Source: Pedobacter heparinus DSM 2366 (GTDB lineage Bacteria > Bacteroidota > Bacteroidia > Sphingobacteriales > Sphingobacteriaceae). From it: a DNA stretch of 64,000 bases. Numbering within the stretch: the first letter of the stretch is position 1; every line of letters starts with the position of its first letter. The stretch lies in the NCBI RefSeq assembly GCF_000023825.1, contig NC_013061.1, positions 2,852,001 through 2,916,000 on the forward strand. Direction: 5' to 3'. This document shows positions 18,870 to 27,310 of the stretch, piece by piece. Below the pieces are notes generated by a model that saw only the letters and a list, made by a program, of their open reading frames with translations, was not told where the DNA came from and did no database searches. The position numbers were made by a program, and so were the translations under genes.

Positions 18870-18904
18870 AAAAGAGATATTGTAATTTTTACAATATCTC
18901 TTTT
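18870..18904. repeat. Perfect 35-nt hairpin in a divergent intergenic region
   Basis: Sixteen-base arms around a TTT loop: AAAAGAGATATTGTAA at 18870-18885 and its exact complement at 18889-18904, ending in a T-run. Structurally it is a bidirectional intrinsic terminator, but the flanking genes diverge (18787 leftward, 18951 rightward), so neither needs one here. An operator or a relic of an insertion are alternatives. Confidence 0.7.
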
Positions 18905-18950
18905 CCGTATATTTACAGGGTTATTTTATTCATAAATTACGGTATCCGAT

Positions 18951-19376
18951 ATGAAGCATATACAGTTAAGGTGGGCAGACCTGGACCCCAATTTTCACCT
19001 GAGGCATAGCAGTTATTACGATCTGGCAGCGCAGGAAAGGATAGATATACTGGATGCCTATGGCATTACCCTCCAATTGATGAAAACGGAGAACGTGGGG
19101 CCGGTATTGTTTAAAGAACAATGTGAGTTCAGAAGGGAGATCCACCTGGGTACAAAGATCCATATTGTAACCAGTTTACTGAAAATGAAAAGGGATGGTT
19201 CAAGATGGATCATTCAGCATGAGTTTCTTTCAGAAGAAGGTAAATTGCATGCACTGATCCAGGTGGAGGGCAGCTGGATGGACACTGTTAAAAGGAAACT
19301 GGCCAGGCCGGTGCCTGTCGCAATATTTGAGGGGCTGGAAAAATTCCCCAAAACACCGGATTTTGAATACCTGTAA
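18951..19376 (+). CDS. Acyl-CoA thioesterase, 4HBT hotdog fold
   Basis: A 141-residue single hotdog-domain protein. The N-terminus IQLRWADLDPNFHLRHSSYYDLA contains the Asp of the 4-hydroxybenzoyl-CoA thioesterase-type active site, with LRHS in place of the usual HVNN. The strand pattern FKEQCEFRREIHLGTKIHI and WIIQHEFLSEEGKLHAL follows. It would hydrolyse a medium- or long-chain acyl-CoA in the cytoplasm; chain preference cannot be read. It is a single gene, with its stop only 6 nt from the end of the converging outer-membrane gene. Confidence 0.85.
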   Translation: MKHIQLRWADLDPNFHLRHSSYYDLAAQERIDILDAYGITLQLMKTENVGPVLFKEQCEFRREIHLGTKIHIVTSLLKMKRDGSRWIIQHEFLSEEGKLHALIQVEGSWMDTVKRKLARPVPVAIFEGLEKFPKTPDFEYL

Positions 19377-19382
19377 GGGGCA

Positions 19383-21995
19383 TCAGAAGTTAAAACCTAC
19401 CGACAGGTAGAGCATACTGGCTTCTTTGGAAAGCCCGACAGTGCCCTGCAAGAGGATCACTTCGCCCGGCATTACATACAGGCCAGCACCATAGCCCTGA
19501 TGCCAGCGGTTAGAATGTTCCCCTTTTTCCCATACCCTGCCCACATCGGTAAAACCGACCATACCTACGGTACCCGGAACCAGGTAAGAAGTAAAATTGA
19601 AGAGCTTAAGCCTCAGGTCCAGATTGTTGTAAAACATGGAATTACCTGTAAAACGTTTGCTGTTGAAGCCCCTCAGGCTGTTTACCCCACCCAGCTGCAT
19701 GCGCTGAAAAAAGGTTGGGCTGCCTATGGTTGTGCCCCCGCCGATCCTGTTGGCAATAACCAGTCCGGATTTGCCCGGGTTAAGGTAAAAACGGAACTCA
19801 GCGGTAACAGCCCCATAACTGCCGCTCCCTTCATCCAGCCGGTGCTGCGCAAGAAAACTGGTTTTCCAGAAAATCCCCTTTTTGGGCACCGAAATGTTGT
19901 CGCGGCTGTCGTACACCAGTCCCCCTGAAAAACCACCATATAATTTATTGGCAAATACTTCCGCTTCGGGATTGGCTATATTAAAATCGTTAAAAAACCT
20001 TTCCTCATTATCGGCAGCACTACTCATGTAATAGGAAAACAATACCCCCACATCGGCCCTCAGGTGTTTGCCCAATTGCCTGCCCAGCTTCAGATCGGCA
20101 TTGAGGTAATTGTACCTGTTGCGGTAATAGGAAATCCCGTCTTCACGGTCGGGCCCGCCATTATCGGTATCAAAATCATGGTCTATGTTCTCTGTATTGT
20201 TGCCCAGTCCGAAAAAGTTGCTCAGGTTATTGGGTCCAAGCAGGTTGGCATGTACCGTAAGGTCGTTGTTGCCTATGGCCTTTTTAAAATCTGAGACATA
20301 ATCGAGTATAAAAGAGCGCCGGCCACTGTTATAGTTCACCCAGAATTCGTGTTTACGGGCATAGGGTTCCTTTCTGAAACCTTGCTTTTCGATCACATAG
20401 CCCAGCGCGACCTGTATGCCCTGGTCGATGTTGTATCCACCGTTAAAAAGCACCCCGGTACGGTCGTACAAGAAGCTGTTCTTGTCAAAACGGTTTACCA
20501 GCGTGTCATTTGCCAACCTGAATTTAGCCAGTGACCTTGCAGGAAAATGATTGGCTGTATCTGGCTGATCGTAGATAAAGGGCTTATTTTTCACATCTGC
20601 AGCTACCTGATAGGAATTGCCGGCTGGCCCGCCTACCAGGCGGACACGGATGCGGGAACTGCCTGCACCTTCTACGACAAAAGTATCTTCACCGCCGATA
20701 CCAAAAAGCCTGACTTCTTTGGTGATGTGCTGATCAAAAATCCTTTTGTATACCAGACGGCCTTTTTTTCCTTCTTTATTGATGTTGTTGATGCTCAGCT
20801 CTACATCTCCGTTGTCCAGGTTTTTAACTTTAATGATCTCCTTTTTTTCAGAGGCGGGTACATCTACATGGATAGACAGGAAGCGGTAATAATGCTGGGT
20901 AAGCGAATCCAGTTTATCCCTTCGGGAAATAAAATGGCGCATCAGTTCGGCACCGTTCAGTTTAAAAATGGTATCGGGCATTTGTTTAAAGGCTTCCAGC
21001 ACCACTTCATTGCTCAGCTTCTGCTGCACGTAGGCTGCTTCTTTTTTCCAGTCCTGCGCCGTAAGTTCGTTTAAAAAATAGCGGTCAAAATACCGTTCAT
21101 TAAAGCTCCAGTGGTCTACATCCCTGATGTTATCGCTGTAAGGCTGCAAATGGGTCTTGAGCCACTGATGGGTAAGCACCCAGGGAAATACCCCGGTAGT
21201 TTTATAAAAGACCTTGTCTCTGTCGCGGGGCACAGGGATATAGGTTGTTTCCCCTTTATCTTTGTCCTTTTCTGCCAGCCAGCGCCAGTTGTCTTCATGC
21301 CTGTCCCAGTCGCCCAGCAAAAAATCGAGCATCCTTGCCCTTAACGTAAGCTGTTGTTCGGCCCGGGTATCATTGTTCTGCTGGATCTTGCGCTGAACTT
21401 TTTCGGTATTGTCTGTTTCCTTTTCAAAAGGACTTCTTTCTTCTATTAAATAAACGGCATTGGCGAAACGCTCCCGGTATTCGCCCAGGCCGGGATCATC
21501 ACCTACATATACGATTTCCGGTTTAGAATGTGGGATGCCAAGTGCAGAGGCCAGTGTGGGCACCACCAGTGCAGCAAAAGGGTGATTGGTAGAGACCTGG
21601 TCCTGGGCAATGTCTTTGGCGATGGTGGCACGAAGGTTCTCGGCCATGCCCTGCTCAGGATATTTCTGAACGGTACGCAGGGCCCATTCCTTACCAGTGG
21701 GGTCGACAAGCCTTAAAGAGCGGGTCTGCATTCCCCCGCCAAGCTTTACAATTTTGAGCCCCCCTTTTTCTTTCTGCAGGTCGATGATCCTCAATTTTAC
21801 AGGTGTAGCCCAGATCTTACGATAGCTTTCGCCCAGCCAGAACCGGTGAAAGGTACTGACACTATTGTACTCGGGTGCAACGGCAACGGTGATGGAGTCT
21901 TTTGCTGGCAGTTGCTGTGCTTTTGCAACAGAATATGCAGCAGTTAAAACCGGACCAGACAACAATACTGCAAACAGACTCTTTTTAAAATGCAT
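19383..21995 (-). CDS. Outer-membrane BamA/TamA-type barrel with N-terminal kinase-like domain
   Basis: An 870-residue exported protein with signal peptide at 1-26. The C-terminal third is an Omp85-type barrel: NYNSGRRSFILDYVSDF, GGLVYDSRDNISVPKKG, MQLGGVNSLRGFNSKRF (the LRG-F motif) and a final strand ending in F (LYLSVGFNF). The N-terminal 300 residues have features of the HipA/PI3K-like kinase fold: a Lys strand EWALRTVQKY (103-112), a helix leading to ALGIPHS, then GDWDRHEDN (Asp231-x4-Asn236) and PVPRDRDKVF (Asp258, Asp260). That is the spacing of HipA catalytic residues. Similar proteins occur across Bacteroidota, some with a metallophosphatase domain. The kinase reading is inference. 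Confidence 0.8.
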   Translation of the reverse strand: MHFKKSLFAVLLSGPVLTAAYSVAKAQQLPAKDSITVAVAPEYNSVSTFHRFWLGESYRKIWATPVKLRIIDLQKEKGGLKIVKLGGGMQTRSLRLVDPTGKEWALRTVQKYPEQGMAENLRATIAKDIAQDQVSTNHPFAALVVPTLASALGIPHSKPEIVYVGDDPGLGEYRERFANAVYLIEERSPFEKETDNTEKVQRKIQQNNDTRAEQQLTLRARMLDFLLGDWDRHEDNWRWLAEKDKDKGETTYIPVPRDRDKVFYKTTGVFPWVLTHQWLKTHLQPYSDNIRDVDHWSFNERYFDRYFLNELTAQDWKKEAAYVQQKLSNEVVLEAFKQMPDTIFKLNGAELMRHFISRRDKLDSLTQHYYRFLSIHVDVPASEKKEIIKVKNLDNGDVELSINNINKEGKKGRLVYKRIFDQHITKEVRLFGIGGEDTFVVEGAGSSRIRVRLVGGPAGNSYQVAADVKNKPFIYDQPDTANHFPARSLAKFRLANDTLVNRFDKNSFLYDRTGVLFNGGYNIDQGIQVALGYVIEKQGFRKEPYARKHEFWVNYNSGRRSFILDYVSDFKKAIGNNDLTVHANLLGPNNLSNFFGLGNNTENIDHDFDTDNGGPDREDGISYYRNRYNYLNADLKLGRQLGKHLRADVGVLFSYYMSSAADNEERFFNDFNIANPEAEVFANKLYGGFSGGLVYDSRDNISVPKKGIFWKTSFLAQHRLDEGSGSYGAVTAEFRFYLNPGKSGLVIANRIGGGTTIGSPTFFQRMQLGGVNSLRGFNSKRFTGNSMFYNNLDLRLKLFNFTSYLVPGTVGMVGFTDVGRVWEKGEHSNRWHQGYGAGLYVMPGEVILLQGTVGLSKEASMLYLSVGFNF

Positions 21996-22008
21996 GTTAA
22001 TTTAGCTA

Positions 22009-24363
22009 TTAATATTTCACCCCTATCCTGAGGGCTTTTAATCCTTCCACCCCTTGTAATTCTTCCAGTTCAAGGTGTTCCAGATCATCGTTCAGCATAC
22101 GTTTGGCCTGTAATTTTTTAATGTAACCGATGTATTCTTTGGCTTCGGCACCGTTAAAATATACAATGGCTATTTTTCCGGGCTGGGTAAGCCTTTCTGA
22201 AGTACCTTTGATCAGGGCCTTATCAATGCGCTTTTTTACCATCTGGTAGCGGATATTGTAGCTACCCTCTACATCGAAACGCTGCTCATCTATCCGGAAA
22301 CTGATATCGATCAGCTTTTCGTAGACAAAGATCAGCTGTGTGGTTTCCAGCGGGGTAGAAAAGTAAGGGCCCAGGTTGTTGGTTGTACGGGCAATTTCGG
22401 CCAGCACACGCAGTTGCCGCAGCCTGAAATCATGTAAAATACCCTGTGGGAAACTGAGGCCTGGTGCGATAGACTGCCCCAGGTAAAGATCGAACTCTAC
22501 CCCATCCGTACGGAATTTCTCGAAATAACAGGGATATATGCTCTGCAGTTCGGCATTAAACTCGTCCAGGTGCCGGGTTACCGCCACATTGATCATTTGC
22601 ATGCTCTTTTCATAGCGTTCCCTGTTCTCAAAGATCTTACCTTTATCGCCCGTAAGTGTAAAATAGCTGTTCACCACATCTTCCACTTCAGGATAAGTTT
22701 CCTTTAAATGTTGTAAAGCATTAGGGATCTGGCGTTGCAGATAGTCTTCCGTTTTAAATATTTCGCGGTCAGACAGTTCATCAAGGTGCTTGTAGCTCCA
22801 TACTGAAGCCCCTTTAGGGATTTCGTTTTCGGTACAGGCACTTGCTTTTTCCCTGATGGCGCTGAGTGTGCTCTCAAGGATCTCGAAATGTGCATAGAGG
22901 TCCCTGCGGATGGCCGCATTACGCTGTATACTGGAATTCCTGATGTCTATAGCCGCATAAAAAGGATATACATTTTTAAAAAAGACCGGTTCGATGGGGA
23001 AATTCCGGTCCCTTGCGCCCGACTGGATGTAGTTATAGGCTGCTTCGTGGAAACGCCACTGTACAGAAGGCTGCAAGGCTGTAAACTTATCCATGATCAC
23101 ATCCTGTAAGTCGTTGTTGAAGTCGACAATCACCCCCTGGAACAATTGCGCCAGCAAGGGAAAGGAACCTTCAATTTTACTGAGTGTATGGCCGTTGAAC
23201 AGACTGGGGTCTTTAGTGTAAAGTTCCAGACAGCCCACCAGCTTGGCATTATAATACAGCGGGAACAGGGCATAAGATTTAATCCCCACTGTTCCCAGGA
23301 GCTTTAACATGGGATAACTCAGGTATTCCTCCTCCGTTATTTCCGGAAAGATCAGCGTTCGGGGCTGACTGATGTAGTCGTCGATCAGCTGGTTGTATTC
23401 ACTATCGCCCTGCCCTTGTTCCCTGGCCAGCTGCATCAGTATGCTGTTGAAGCCTGAAAGCTCATTGATCTGCAGCTTATTGTTCAGTTTGATGTAAGGG
23501 ATCATGCCAAAATCAACCTGATCGGTACCTACCAGGGTTTTTAAGGCTGTTGCAATTTCCCTGGTGTGCAGGCCCTGCTGGGATTCATTGTGCTGGATGA
23601 CCAGGTTCTTCACCGTTTCGAGTGCATACTCTCCGGTTACGTCTGTTAAGGTAACAATGGAGATGCCCTCGATGGTAAACAATTCCGGCGGGATCAGCCT
23701 GGTCAGGATTTTTAAGGTATTCCTTTCATCCTTTATATCGTCTTTAACGTCCTTTAAATTGTATTCAGGTAGTTTGGTTTTGGTTTTAACATCCAAAAAA
23801 CGGGTATCAACATTTAAACGGTAATACCTGAGCAAATGGGTTTCCGGATCGATAACAGAATGAATGGTGAACTGGTTGCCTGTTAATGAAAAATTATAAA
23901 AGCGCTCCATGATGATATTATAAAACGCAGAAAGCAGGTTTTTCTCCATTTCCTTCTTAGAAGGAAGCTTAAGATCGGCTTTGAGGTTACAGTTCCCTTC
24001 ATCCATAAAAACACTGTAAAAGGCATTTGTACCATAATGAAAGCGGGGCGAAATGGGGGTTCCCAGCGCCCAGTACTGTTCTTTTTCGTCTGTTATAATT
24101 GGGGATAAAGCGGTATAGATGAGTTCAAAAAGTTCGGAATAGCGCTGTGCATTTTCGGCAGGTATAGGATCTTTAAGTTCAGGATAAGCATTAAACTGCC
24201 CGAGTATGTATTTGTAGAAGTTTACTTTTACAGTTTTTTCTTCTTCCGCCCTTTTTTCAACATATTCAATAAAGGGGCGTAAAGAGAGCTTAATATCCGC
24301 ACCAACAATATGTTGTCCCGATTCACTGATGCTCTTGTTCAGATCTAGCGTTATTGCTTGCAT
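22009..24363 (-). CDS. GAF domain-containing protein of unknown function
   Basis: A 784-residue cytoplasmic protein with no membrane segment. A GAF-like sensor segment is visible at about residues 330-420 (FPEITEEEYLSYPMLKLL, VGIKSYALFPLYYNAKLVG, CLELYTKDPSLF), flanked by long helical regions. The C-terminal part includes IDISFRIDEQRFDVEGSYN and TQPGKIAIVYFNGAEAKEYI. I know similar long GAF proteins only from Bacteroidota and do not know a function. No kinase, cyclase or phosphodiesterase motif could be found, so it may sense a ligand and act through a partner. It shares its strand with the outer-membrane gene 13 nt downstream and could be co-transcribed with it. Confidence 0.7.
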   Translation of the reverse strand: MQAITLDLNKSISESGQHIVGADIKLSLRPFIEYVEKRAEEEKTVKVNFYKYILGQFNAYPELKDPIPAENAQRYSELFELIYTALSPIITDEKEQYWALGTPISPRFHYGTNAFYSVFMDEGNCNLKADLKLPSKKEMEKNLLSAFYNIIMERFYNFSLTGNQFTIHSVIDPETHLLRYYRLNVDTRFLDVKTKTKLPEYNLKDVKDDIKDERNTLKILTRLIPPELFTIEGISIVTLTDVTGEYALETVKNLVIQHNESQQGLHTREIATALKTLVGTDQVDFGMIPYIKLNNKLQINELSGFNSILMQLAREQGQGDSEYNQLIDDYISQPRTLIFPEITEEEYLSYPMLKLLGTVGIKSYALFPLYYNAKLVGCLELYTKDPSLFNGHTLSKIEGSFPLLAQLFQGVIVDFNNDLQDVIMDKFTALQPSVQWRFHEAAYNYIQSGARDRNFPIEPVFFKNVYPFYAAIDIRNSSIQRNAAIRRDLYAHFEILESTLSAIREKASACTENEIPKGASVWSYKHLDELSDREIFKTEDYLQRQIPNALQHLKETYPEVEDVVNSYFTLTGDKGKIFENRERYEKSMQMINVAVTRHLDEFNAELQSIYPCYFEKFRTDGVEFDLYLGQSIAPGLSFPQGILHDFRLRQLRVLAEIARTTNNLGPYFSTPLETTQLIFVYEKLIDISFRIDEQRFDVEGSYNIRYQMVKKRIDKALIKGTSERLTQPGKIAIVYFNGAEAKEYIGYIKKLQAKRMLNDDLEHLELEELQGVEGLKALRIGVKY

Positions 24364-24445
24364 TTATATGTTTTGTTTAGCGCAGCCAGGCGGCCGTGCC
24401 CCAAATTTACTACCTGTATCCAGATAATCTGTAAAACAAAGGTAA

Positions 24446-25327
24446 TTATTTCTTCACAGTCGGTAAATACCTGAATTTTATAATGTTGCCATCGTTAAGT
24501 TCATCTCCTTCATTAGATATGTAAAGGTTCAGGTCCTTATCAAAGGCAATGCCTTCGGGCTGGTTAAAAATAGAGGAATTTAAGCGGTGTGCGGCTGTAA
24601 TTTTCCAGTTTGAATCAGCTACCAGGAGCAGTTTATTGACCGAGGACAGGATAAACCATTCTTTTGTTGCAGGATTTCTGGTTAGTGCAGAAGGACGTAA
24701 ACTTGCTTTTAGCTTATTATCCAGCGCTTTGATGTGGTTAAGGTTGATCTTAAAAGGTACCGGTCCGGTTAAACTATCGGCCTCCTTTTTATAATCGAAT
24801 ACATAGCCGCTAAGCGCGTTGGTCTTTTTGTCTACCGGGCAGTTTTTACACAAAATATAGATTTTATTGCTTTCCGGATCAGCATAGAGGCTTTCATATT
24901 CAGCTTTTGGCACCAGATGCTTTCTTTCTTTTACCTGGTCGGATTCCTCTTTTACCGTTTCTGAAAAAGGAAAGGAATACAGGGAACCGTTGCTTTTGAG
25001 TACAAATACCATTTCCTGAAAAATGGCCAGGTCTTCATAATCGCCCTTAGGCCCAAACTTCATATTCTGTTGCTTTTTCACATCCCATTTTTGTCTGAAC
25101 AACTTACCATCCTCATCCTGGATGCTGTAAACGGTATCGCTGTTGCCATTGTGAAAGGCGATGCCGGAAATTTCGAGCAGACTGGAGGGCATGTTAAATT
25201 TATCGGGTTTGCTGAAATCGTAGCCTTTGGGGCTGCTGTACTTGTTGGCCGGGTTTTTACATGCACAAGCCCCAAAAATGGAGAGCAGAAGGGTAACATA
25301 TAAAAAGTTCCTGTAAATATTTTTCAT
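24446..25327 (-). CDS. SdiA-regulated-type lipoprotein (beta-propeller)
   Basis: A 293-residue protein with an N-terminal lipoprotein signal (LLLSIFGACACK; Cys about 21-23) and repeated propeller strands: LLEISGIAFHNGNSDTVYSI, GDYEDLAIFQEMVFVL, DKDLNLYISNEGD. This matches the SdiA-regulated/YjiK group, which is anchored at the periplasmic or outer face and may bind a ligand or calcium (the DLAIF and EGIAFD-type loops hold conserved acids). It overlaps ppk1 by 4 bp (ATGA), so the two are translationally coupled, and the HD-PycTM gene lies upstream of both. Confidence 0.8.
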   Translation of the reverse strand: MKNIYRNFLYVTLLLSIFGACACKNPANKYSSPKGYDFSKPDKFNMPSSLLEISGIAFHNGNSDTVYSIQDEDGKLFRQKWDVKKQQNMKFGPKGDYEDLAIFQEMVFVLKSNGSLYSFPFSETVKEESDQVKERKHLVPKAEYESLYADPESNKIYILCKNCPVDKKTNALSGYVFDYKKEADSLTGPVPFKINLNHIKALDNKLKASLRPSALTRNPATKEWFILSSVNKLLLVADSNWKITAAHRLNSSIFNQPEGIAFDKDLNLYISNEGDELNDGNIIKFRYLPTVKK

Positions 25328-27303
25328 AAGTGGGTTGGGTTAGTCTTATTCGATTGTAAAAATAAATAAACTGACTCCTGAACATTATCATTTAGCTGTA
25401 AGTTAATGATTTTGACCAGTGTTTGTTTCAGCCCGGGCTGGTAAACGGGAAAACAAACCTCTATCCTGCTGTAAATATTCCTGTTCATCCAGTCGGCCGA
25501 GCCCATGTAGACCTCCTGGTTGCCATTGTTTTCGAACAGAAAGATGCGGCCATGCTCCAGGTAGCGGTCTACAATCCGCGTTACGCTGATGTTATCACTC
25601 AGGCCCGCTATACCCGGGATGAGGCAGCAGATACCTCTTACGATCAATTTTACAGGTACACCGGCCGCTGAAGCCTCATATAATTTTGTGATCAGCGTAC
25701 GCTCTTCCAGGTTGTTTAATTTTATGATGATGCCCGACTTCAGGCCATTTTTAGCATTCAGGATCTCCCTTTCGATCAGGTCCAGAAACCTTTGCTGTAG
25801 GTTAAACTGGGCCACCAGCAGGTGTTCAAAACTGATCATATCCTCTGGAGAGGGGGCTTTTTTACTTTTGCTTAAAAAGCCGAAAAGGGCTTCCAGTTCT
25901 TTCAGCATAGGCTGATGCGCGGTAAGCAGGATCTGGTCCGTATAAAACCTGGCGGTATTTTCATTCAGGTTTCCGGTAGCTAAAAGGCCCAGGTATTGTG
26001 TTTCTGCTGTAACCTGCCTTTTTACAAGGGCTACCTTAGCATGTACCTTAAGGTCTATACTGCTGTAAATGATTTTAACCCCTGCGGCTTTCATCTGTTT
26101 GGCCCATTTGATGTTATTTGCTTCATCAAACCGGGCCTTCAGTTCAACCAGGGCCACTACTTTTTTCCCGTTCCGGGCAGCGGTCATCAGGGCACTTACA
26201 ATTCTGGAATTGCTGGCCACGCGGTAAAGGGTGGTATAAATTTCTTTGGTATAAATATCGTTTGCGGCCTCATTAAAAAAGCGGAGTACGGGGTCGTAGC
26301 TTTGGTAAGGAACATTGATCAGGATGTCTTTTTTTAAGATGAGGTTGAAAAGGGTCTCATTTTCGGCCAGTATAAGGGAATCTGAAGCGGGCCATTTGGG
26401 ATAGCTGAACTCCGCTCCCATAAGGGGAAAACTGCTGAGGTCTTTCAGGTTATGGTAAGTTCCGCCTTCTACCACTTCGGCCTTATGCAGTTTTAGGGCA
26501 TAAATGACCCTGTACAGGTTTCGGAGCGGAATTCCCGGTTCACATAAAAAACGGGTGGCAAAGCCAAAATCGCGGGTTTCCAGCTGACGTTCCAGGGCTT
26601 CAGTAAGGTCTTCCTTATTTCCGCTCTCAATTTTCAGTTCCGCGTCGCGGGTGATCTTCAGGTTAAAAACACCTTTAATCACATCATCCGGAAACAGATA
26701 GGCAATATTGTGTTTAAGGATATCCTCCAGAAAAACAATGTACCTGGCTTCAGCTGTTTTAATGGCATATAAGCGGGGCAGTGTTTCTGAGGGGATGCTG
26801 ATCAGTTCCAGGCGTTCTTTGCCAGTTTTGTCTTCCAGAACAACCAGCTGGTAGAGTTTATTGTTCTCTGCAAAAAAATCTGTAAGGTCGTTATCAATAC
26901 AAACAGGGTAAATATATGCCAGTACTTCCGTAAAAAAGACATGGGCAACTTTGGCCGAGATGCTTTCGGGGATGGGCTGGTTGTAAATCCAGTAAATGCT
27001 GTTTCTTTCCAGTTCGGGAAGGATCTGCTCCCTGATGATGGCCCCAAACTGCTGTTGCTGTTCATTGATCTCGGCTTTGGCCAATGTAAAATGATCTGTT
27101 TCACCGGCTATTGATCCATGTTCACTTAAGGCCATTAAAACAGGGATCCTTACCCTGTAAAACTCATCCAGGTTGGAAGAATAAATAGAAAGGAATTTAA
27201 TACGTTCCAGTAAGGGCACACTGGCTTTTGCAGCCTCCATCAGCACCCGTCTGTTAAAGCTGAGCCAGCTCAGATCCCGGTTATAAAAAACGGCCTTTTC
27301 CAT
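25324..27303 (-). CDS. ppk1: Polyphosphate kinase 1
   Basis: Makes inorganic polyphosphate from ATP. The 659-residue protein has the PPK1 domain order: N-terminal FYNRDLSWLSFNRRVL and FLSIYSSNLDEFYRVRI, the head domain, then two phospholipase-D-like catalytic domains. His421 in KVHAKVALVKR is the likely phosphohistidine, and His584 in YLEHGRIFLF the second conserved His; GLLATGNLNENTARFYTD and SADWMNRNIYSRIEV complete the site. It is peripheral to the membrane in known cases. Seven nt separate it from the HD-PycTM gene and it overlaps the lipoprotein gene by 4 bp, suggesting a three-gene unit. Confidence 0.95.
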   Translation of the reverse strand: MEKAVFYNRDLSWLSFNRRVLMEAAKASVPLLERIKFLSIYSSNLDEFYRVRIPVLMALSEHGSIAGETDHFTLAKAEINEQQQQFGAIIREQILPELERNSIYWIYNQPIPESISAKVAHVFFTEVLAYIYPVCIDNDLTDFFAENNKLYQLVVLEDKTGKERLELISIPSETLPRLYAIKTAEARYIVFLEDILKHNIAYLFPDDVIKGVFNLKITRDAELKIESGNKEDLTEALERQLETRDFGFATRFLCEPGIPLRNLYRVIYALKLHKAEVVEGGTYHNLKDLSSFPLMGAEFSYPKWPASDSLILAENETLFNLILKKDILINVPYQSYDPVLRFFNEAANDIYTKEIYTTLYRVASNSRIVSALMTAARNGKKVVALVELKARFDEANNIKWAKQMKAAGVKIIYSSIDLKVHAKVALVKRQVTAETQYLGLLATGNLNENTARFYTDQILLTAHQPMLKELEALFGFLSKSKKAPSPEDMISFEHLLVAQFNLQQRFLDLIEREILNAKNGLKSGIIIKLNNLEERTLITKLYEASAAGVPVKLIVRGICCLIPGIAGLSDNISVTRIVDRYLEHGRIFLFENNGNQEVYMGSADWMNRNIYSRIEVCFPVYQPGLKQTLVKIINLQLNDNVQESVYLFLQSNKTNPTHL

Positions 27304-27310
27304 CAGGTAA

